10,759 nucleotides of DNA from contig JAADHX010000375.1 of the NCBI GenBank assembly GCA_013151655.1, positions 1 through 10,759 of the forward strand, in the 5' to 3' direction. A model generated the notes under the pieces. The model worked only from the letters and a program-made list of their open reading frames with translations, was not told where the DNA came from and made no database searches. Positions 5,999 to 10,759 of this stretch are shown piece by piece. This DNA comes from Actinomycetota bacterium (lineage in GTDB: Bacteria; Actinomycetota; Acidimicrobiia; Acidimicrobiales; Poriferisodalaceae). Position numbers and translations under genes: made by a program. Position 1 is the first letter of the stretch. Every line of letters begins with the position of its first letter.

Positions 5999-7792
5999 CT
6001 AATCGTCCAACAGGAGGGCAACTGGAATCTCCATATGCCTGGCCCTGAACCACTCGCCAAGGCTCTTGGCTTGACCATCAAGTCTGGTCGAGGCCGCCAC
6101 TCCTTCTTGCAACAAACCGTGAATCACGAAGTTGATTGACCAGAGATTTGGCAACAAATAGCGTTCGATCCGAAGCTCGCTGGCTTCTGGCAGCAGCTCG
6201 CGCAGCTTCTCCACCGAAACGTTGTGCTCAAGCCACGAATACACCTCAGCCGACCGGGCGAAGACGCCAAGGTTGGCGTTGCCGCCCTTATCGCCAGACC
6301 GAGCCCCAACGATCTCGCCGAGCGGTGCCACAGTCGCCGTGCCGTGAGCGGGTGCGGGCATGCCAGGCACAACTGCGTGCACCTCCGAAGCGGAGGCGAC
6401 CGTCGAAATGGTCGAGTCGACAACTGTCTTGTCGCCACCTAGGAGAGTCACGTACTGCGGAACTAGGTCGGCAGAAATGAGGCCGGAAGTGTGCACACCA
6501 AACGGCTTAGCGATGCCACCGCCCTTCAGACCAAAGAAGCCCGGTATCGATGCCAGGGCCATATTGTTCTGACTAGTTGCAACTGACTTGGTCTTGGCTT
6601 GGTCGCGGTCCTTCACCGTTATTCGCCACAACGCCACCGCCCTTTCGTTGGTTTCGGGATCGGCGTGGTCGGTCCTGACCGTCGTAGCTGTAACACTGTC
6701 GAAGTCGTCTGGTCCGTACGGGCAGTAACGCCAGAAGATGTCCTCGATCAGCTCGGCCTTGGCATCGATGTCAAGCCCCGTCAGGGCCACGCTGATGTCG
6801 CTGCGGAAACCAGCCCAGCTGTTCATCGACACCTTCAGCGTCGCTGGTGGTTGCTCGCCTTGGACGTTCGAAATCTGGACTCTGTCGGTGCCAACTTGTT
6901 TGAGCGCGATGGTGTCGAACCGCGACGTCACGTCGGGGCCGAGGTAGGCCGGGCTACCAATCTCGTACAACAGCTGGGAGGTAACGGTGCCAACGGTAAC
7001 TGCACCACCGGTGCCAACATGTTTGGTAATGACTGACGACCCATCGGCAGCAATCTCGGCAATCGGAAAGCCGACGCGGTCCATGCCAGGCAGTTCGGTG
7101 AAGAACGAGTAGTTGCCGCCACACGCCTGGGTTCCGCACTCGATCACGTGGCCAGCCACCACCGCGCCGGCCAGCTGATCGAAGTCGGCTCGGCTCCAGC
7201 CGTGGTGCCAAGCGGCTGGACCGCAAACAATGGCAGCGTCGGTAGCGCGACCAGTGATCACGATGTCGGCGCCCCGGTCGAGAGCTTCGACGATGCCCCA
7301 CCCGCCGAGATATGCGTTGGCCGAGATGTAGTCGATGTCGGGAACCGGATCGCCCGTCTCGTAGTCGATTAGGTCGACGCCGGCCGCCCGCAACTCGACA
7401 AGTCTTGGCAACACGTTGTCGCCGTTCACGAAGGCAATAGTCGGCGACAGGCCCAACTTGGCGGCCACCTCGGCCACCGCCTCAGCGCAGTGGTCTGGGT
7501 CGAGTCCGCCAGCATTAGAGACGACCTTGATGCCCTCATCGAGGCATTGGCCCATCACCTGCTCCATTTGGGTAACAAACGTGCGCGCGTATCCCCCACC
7601 CGGATGTTTGGCCTTGGTCCTGGCCAGAATGAGCATTGTCAGCTCGGCCAGCCAATCGCCAGTCAGAACGTCGATAGGTCCACCTTCGACCATCTCGAGG
7701 GCCGCGCCGACGCGATCGCCATAGAAACCTGAACAGTTGGCAATGCGTATTGGAGACTTCCCCGGGTGCTCATGGCCTTCGGCGACGTTCAT
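5999..7792 (-). CDS. atuA: AtuA-family protein (DUF1446 plus C-terminal AtuA-like domain)
   Basis: This is a 597-residue cytoplasmic protein of the acyclic terpene utilisation AtuA family, whose biochemical role is not established. The N-terminal DUF1446 domain runs from about 15 to 455. Landmarks are IANCSGFYGDR (about 17-27), LTGDWLAELTM, the NAGGLDPDHCAEAV segment, GRATDAAIVCGPAAWHHGW and CGTQACGGNYSFF. The C-terminal domain (about 490-595) opens with PLGEIVGARSGDKGGNANLG and corresponds to the extra ferredoxin-like domain seen in the longer members. In Pseudomonas the atu cluster degrades citronellol and geraniol through geranyl-CoA carboxylase. Here the gene sits between a biotin carboxylase subunit and a TetR regulator, with a hydratase next. 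The start is well fixed: it follows a strong ribosome site and forms a TAATG junction with the upstream stop. The terpene role is inferred from the family and its neighbours. Confidence 0.88.
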   Translation of the reverse strand: MNVAEGHEHPGKSPIRIANCSGFYGDRVGAALEMVEGGPIDVLTGDWLAELTMLILARTKAKHPGGGYARTFVTQMEQVMGQCLDEGIKVVSNAGGLDPDHCAEAVAEVAAKLGLSPTIAFVNGDNVLPRLVELRAAGVDLIDYETGDPVPDIDYISANAYLGGWGIVEALDRGADIVITGRATDAAIVCGPAAWHHGWSRADFDQLAGAVVAGHVIECGTQACGGNYSFFTELPGMDRVGFPIAEIAADGSSVITKHVGTGGAVTVGTVTSQLLYEIGSPAYLGPDVTSRFDTIALKQVGTDRVQISNVQGEQPPATLKVSMNSWAGFRSDISVALTGLDIDAKAELIEDIFWRYCPYGPDDFDSVTATTVRTDHADPETNERAVALWRITVKDRDQAKTKSVATSQNNMALASIPGFFGLKGGGIAKPFGVHTSGLISADLVPQYVTLLGGDKTVVDSTISTVASASEVHAVVPGMPAPAHGTATVAPLGEIVGARSGDKGGNANLGVFARSAEVYSWLEHNVSVEKLRELLPEASELRIERYLLPNLWSINFVIHGLLQEGVAASTRLDGQAKSLGEWFRARHMEIPVALLLDD

Positions 7793-9753
7793 TACTGGCC
7801 TCCCCTGTCGGAGTCGGTCGGGTCGGGCTGTTCGATGGTCAGCAGTAGAGCACCGTTGTCAACTTGGTCGCCAACGCTTACGCCCACGTCAGTCACCTTG
7901 CCATCGAATGGCGCCGCGATGTGGTGTTCCATCTTCATCGCTTCGAGGATCAACAACGTTTGGCCAGCAACGACGTGGTCTCCGAGGGAAATCCGCACCT
8001 CAAGAATCGACCCTGGCATCGGCGCGGTGAGCCCGCCGCCGGGCACGTCATGCCCCGGAACCGCGAAGCGAGGCACGACCGTGATGGTTACCGTGCCGGT
8101 GGCCGTCTGCACATACATAACGTCGCGCACGTGGCTGACCCGAGTGAACGAACGTCGACCATCGACCTCGATGTCGATGCCGGACTCGTTCACCCCATGT
8201 ACTCGGACCCAAGCCCCATCATCGGTAATGAACACTCCATCGCGGCCGCGCTTGTATCCAATTGTTCGGCAGGCATCCGCACCAGCGAGCTGGAGTTGGA
8301 CGCGTTCTGAAGGAAGGCGGGCGTTGCGCCAGTTCGACGGGGCAAATGCCCAGCGATGATCGTTCGACCGATTCTGGTGCTGTAGCCACATGGCGGCAGC
8401 GATACAGGCTCGGTCTGCAGCGCCAGCCGGCAGTGCGAGAACTGGAGTGTGATTGTCGACAAAGTCGGTAGTCGCGTCGCCAGCCAGAAACACCGGGTCT
8501 CTTAGAGCCGACACCAGAAACTCGCGGTTTGTCACGACACCGCCAAGATGAAGTCGCTCAAGTGCGAGCGCGAGCTTGGCCGCAGCAACACTTCTCGTGG
8601 CTCCTGTCGCAATGACTTTGGCCAGCATCGGGTCGAAGTCAACCCCGACAACGCTGCCAGCGACGACGCCAGAGTCCCACCTGACCTGGGGCTCGGTCGA
8701 CGGTTCGAACGCGTGAAGTGTGCCCGTGGCTGGGAGAAACCCAAGAGTGGGATCTTCTGCGCACAACCTGGCTTCGATCGCGTGGCCATCGAAGCTGATG
8801 TCGTGTTGCTCGAAACCCAGTGGTTCGCCGCTCGCGATTCGAAGCTGTTCGCGAACGATGTCGATGCCGGTCACCTCTTCGGTAACGGGGTGTTCGACTT
8901 GGATTCGAGTATTCACCTCAAGGAAGAAGAACTCGCGGGTCTTGTCGTCAACCAAGAACTCAACCGTGCCTGCCGACTCATAACCCATCTCACGAGCTAG
9001 CCGCAAGGCCGCTTCACCCATCTCGGTGCGCATGGCAGCATCGACTACCGGCGACGGTGATTCCTCAATTATCTTCTGGTGACGGCGCTGTATCGAACAC
9101 TCGCGCTCGCCAAGGTGCACCAGGTTTCCGTGACTATCGCCAAGGATCTGGATCTCGATGTGTCTCGACTTGGCCACGTAACGCTCCAGGAAGACGGTGT
9201 CATCGCCAAACGACGAACCTGCTTCACGCTGGGCCGACGCCACCGCTTCGGCCAACTCGTCGAGCGACTCGACGAGGCGCATTCCCTTACCCCCACCACC
9301 AGCCGAGGCCTTCACCAACATCGGGAACCCAACCTCGTCGGATGAGGTCGGATCGTTCGACGAAACCAAACTAGGTACACCAGCAGCAGCAGCGACCCGC
9401 TTCGCAGCGATCTTGTCGCCCATCGCCGCCATGACCTCAGGAGCTGGTCCAACCCAAACCAGACCGGCGTCGATCACGCTCTGAGCGAACTCCGCGTTCT
9501 CGGCTAAGAATCCGTACCCGGGGTGTACCGCCTTGGCACCCGTAGCCACCGCAGCCGCGATGATGGCTCGGCCATCGAGGTATCCATGATCAAGACGAAC
9601 TGCCTCATCTGCCTCGGTCACGAATGGTGCACCGGCGTCGGCCTCGACGAAAACCGCTATGCAGCGCAGCCCAACCGATCGAGCGGTGCGGAAGATCCGC
9701 CGGGCGATCTCGCCTCGGTTGGCAACCAGGACTGAGTCGAACGGGCCGCTCAT
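7792..9753 (-). CDS. Biotin carboxylase/BCCP alpha subunit of an acyl-CoA carboxylase (LiuB/AtuF-like)
   Basis: This is a 653-residue biotin-dependent carboxylase subunit that carboxylates biotin with ATP and bicarbonate and carries it to the partner carboxyltransferase. In order it has the N-terminal domain (VLVANRGEIARRI, 8-20; HPGYGFLAEN, 77-86), the ATP-grasp domain (glycine-rich loop GGGGKGM, 152-158; GERECSIQRRHQK, 215-227; EVNTRIQVEHPVTE, 279-292), a middle domain that joins the partner subunits, and a C-terminal biotinyl domain with EAMKMEH, the biotinylated lysine being K607. This domain order and length fit the alpha subunits of methylcrotonyl-, geranyl- and propionyl-CoA carboxylases. 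The ATG at 9753 gives the canonical N-terminus and overlaps the carboxyltransferase stop as ATGA. A longer in-frame reading back to 9816 adds an Arg-rich stretch that belongs to the neighbour's frame shadow. Confidence 0.95.
   Translation of the reverse strand: MSGPFDSVLVANRGEIARRIFRTARSVGLRCIAVFVEADAGAPFVTEADEAVRLDHGYLDGRAIIAAAVATGAKAVHPGYGFLAENAEFAQSVIDAGLVWVGPAPEVMAAMGDKIAAKRVAAAAGVPSLVSSNDPTSSDEVGFPMLVKASAGGGGKGMRLVESLDELAEAVASAQREAGSSFGDDTVFLERYVAKSRHIEIQILGDSHGNLVHLGERECSIQRRHQKIIEESPSPVVDAAMRTEMGEAALRLAREMGYESAGTVEFLVDDKTREFFFLEVNTRIQVEHPVTEEVTGIDIVREQLRIASGEPLGFEQHDISFDGHAIEARLCAEDPTLGFLPATGTLHAFEPSTEPQVRWDSGVVAGSVVGVDFDPMLAKVIATGATRSVAAAKLALALERLHLGGVVTNREFLVSALRDPVFLAGDATTDFVDNHTPVLALPAGAADRACIAAAMWLQHQNRSNDHRWAFAPSNWRNARLPSERVQLQLAGADACRTIGYKRGRDGVFITDDGAWVRVHGVNESGIDIEVDGRRSFTRVSHVRDVMYVQTATGTVTITVVPRFAVPGHDVPGGGLTAPMPGSILEVRISLGDHVVAGQTLLILEAMKMEHHIAAPFDGKVTDVGVSVGDQVDNGALLLTIEQPDPTDSDRGGQ
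7799..7806 (-). promoter_or_regulatory. Strong ribosome binding site of atuA
   Basis: On the minus strand AGGGGAGG ends 6 bases before the ATG at 7792. It lies within the last codons of the biotin carboxylase gene, so ribosomes may enter here as well as reinitiate at the TAATG junction. It fixes the atuA start. Confidence 0.65.
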
Positions 9754-10759
9754 AGTCGGAACACCCCGTAACCGTCTGCGCCTTCGATGGGTCGGTTTCT
9801 GACCATGCTCAGACACAATCCGAGGACTGTTCTCGTGTCGCGGGGGTCGATGATTCCGTCGTCGCTGATGGCCCCTGTGGCTTGCAGTGCCAAAGACCCT
9901 TTCTCTTGTCCGCGTTCTACATCGGCGACAAGTTCGGCATCGGCTTCTTCGTCGAAATCGAGACCCTTACGGGCCGCCTGCCCGCGACGAACCTCCGACA
10001 TCACGCCGGCGATCTGTTTAGGCCCCATCACGGCGACCTTGGCCGTCGGCCATAGGAAGGTGAACCGGTTTCCATAAGCGCGACCCGACATTCCGTAGGT
10101 GCCTGCGCCATAGGAGGCACCAACGATGATCGTCAGGTGAGGCACCGTCGAGTTGGTCACCGCGTTCAGCATCTGTGAACCCTTTTTGATGATGCCGTCT
10201 GACTCAAAATCGGTTCCAACCATGTAGCCAGTGATGTTCTGCAAGAACACGATTGGCACATCGATCTGATTGCACAGCTGGATGAAGTGAGCCGCCTTCT
10301 GGGCCGAGTCCGGATAGATGACGCCGTTGTTGCCGAGAATTCCGACTGGATACCCATGAAGTGACGCCCAGCCGCAGACCATCGACGACCCGAACCGGGG
10401 TTTGAACTCCTCGAAGCGACTGCCATCGACGGTGCGGGCGACTATGTCGCGGATGTCGAGAGGTGATCGAAGGTCGCGGCTCACAAGTCCGAGAAGTTCG
10501 TCCGAGTCGTGAACAGGTTCGTCACCAACCATTGGCGCCGCACCGTCGACCTTGCGCCGGTTGAGGTGCGAAACGACCTCGCGACACATTCGCAGTGCAT
10601 CCATCTCGTCTTCGGCGAGATACTCCGCCAGACCAGACACCTCGGCGTGTTTCTGGGCACCACCAATGGTCTCGGAGTCGGCGATCTCACCAGTAGCCAT
10701 CTTCACCAAGGGCGGACCGGCTAGGAACGCGTGCGATTGTTCCTTAATGAAGATGTTGT
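9750..10759 (-). CDS. Acyl-CoA carboxylase carboxyltransferase (beta) subunit, C-terminal part (AtuC/LiuD-like)
   Basis: The reading frame is open from the right edge to a TGA at 9750, giving about 336 residues. The N-terminal portion lies outside the window. It moves the carboxyl group from biotin to an acyl-CoA. The first visible residues, AFLAGPPLVKMATGE, are the end of the N-domain of a carboxyltransferase beta subunit. The C-domain shows VGILGNNGVIYPDSAQKAAHF, then FLQNITGYMVGTDFE (a 'qn-tGymvG' oxyanion segment), then IIVGASYGAGTYGMSGRAY and FLWPTAKVAVMGPKQIAGV. These match methylcrotonyl- and geranyl-CoA carboxylase beta subunits better than acetyl- or propionyl-CoA types. NSTVPHLT is reminiscent of the geranyl type. 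The stop overlaps the biotin carboxylase ATG by 4 bp (ATGA), as expected for subunits of one complex. The substrate is not settled. Confidence 0.92.
   Translation of the reverse strand, partial: NIFIKEQSHAFLAGPPLVKMATGEIADSETIGGAQKHAEVSGLAEYLAEDEMDALRMCREVVSHLNRRKVDGAAPMVGDEPVHDSDELLGLVSRDLRSPLDIRDIVARTVDGSRFEEFKPRFGSSMVCGWASLHGYPVGILGNNGVIYPDSAQKAAHFIQLCNQIDVPIVFLQNITGYMVGTDFESDGIIKKGSQMLNAVTNSTVPHLTIIVGASYGAGTYGMSGRAYGNRFTFLWPTAKVAVMGPKQIAGVMSEVRRGQAARKGLDFDEEADAELVADVERGQEKGSLALQATGAISDDGIIDPRDTRTVLGLCLSMVRNRPIEGADGYGVFRL

Noticed and set aside
6599..7036. A 145-codon plus-strand open frame opposite atuA.
   Set aside because: It lies wholly inside a strongly recognised minus-strand gene, has no ribosome site or family motif, and is expected by chance at this GC content.
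9379..9394. Short run of CAG triplets.
   Set aside because: It encodes part of a normal alanine-rich stretch (AAAAG) in the biotin carboxylase ATP-binding region and is not a repeat of its own.

Overview
The window looks like an ordinary stretch of chromosome from a high-GC Gram-positive bacterium. An acidimicrobial or related marine/soil actinobacterial lineage is my inference. It rests on the codon choice, the actinobacterial gene neighbourhood around the FmdB-type gene, and the operon of acyl-CoA carboxylase, AtuA and enoyl-CoA hydratase genes. I see no phage, transposon, CRISPR or RNA gene.

Left part (1-3604). A minus-strand block holds the N-terminus of an ECF-type sigma factor cut by the left edge (1-164), then moeA (223-1420), which is split by a frameshift near 742, then a UDP-sugar pyrophosphorylase of the eukaryotic UDPGP type (1450-2592). 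Divergent from these, on the plus strand, are a FmdB-type zinc-ribbon protein with a long Ser/Asp/Lys tail (2694-3092) and a small membrane-anchored SAF/CpaB-like protein (3164-3604). From memory, the layout 'glucose-1-phosphate uridylyltransferase plus moeA, divergent from a Ser-rich FmdB protein' matches the Mycobacterium tuberculosis Rv0991c-galU-moeA1 locus. Here the GalU slot is filled by an unrelated enzyme family, and the 5-formyltetrahydrofolate cyclo-ligase gene is absent.

Middle (3631-4461). A minus-strand undecaprenyl-diphosphatase (uppP) converges on the SAF gene with only 26 bp between the stops.

Right part (4533-10759). A tightly packed minus-strand operon reads, in transcription order: carboxyltransferase subunit (truncated by the right edge), biotin carboxylase/BCCP subunit, AtuA-family protein, TetR-type regulator, and a LiuC/AtuE-like enoyl-CoA hydratase. 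The four junctions are ATGA, TAATG, directly abutting, and GTGA. The whole set is therefore probably co-transcribed and translationally coupled. Known Atu and Liu pathways carboxylate a branched unsaturated acyl-CoA (geranyl-CoA or 3-methylcrotonyl-CoA) and then hydrate the product. This operon has the carboxylase, a hydratase, AtuA and a regulator, so it probably catabolises a branched or isoprenoid-derived acyl-CoA. The exact substrate cannot be fixed from the window.

I do not see a clearly new biological system. The best leads are the moeA frameshift, the non-homologous replacement of GalU inside a conserved neighbourhood, the redox-chaperone-like FmdB protein, and the embedded TetR regulator of the carboxylase operon.
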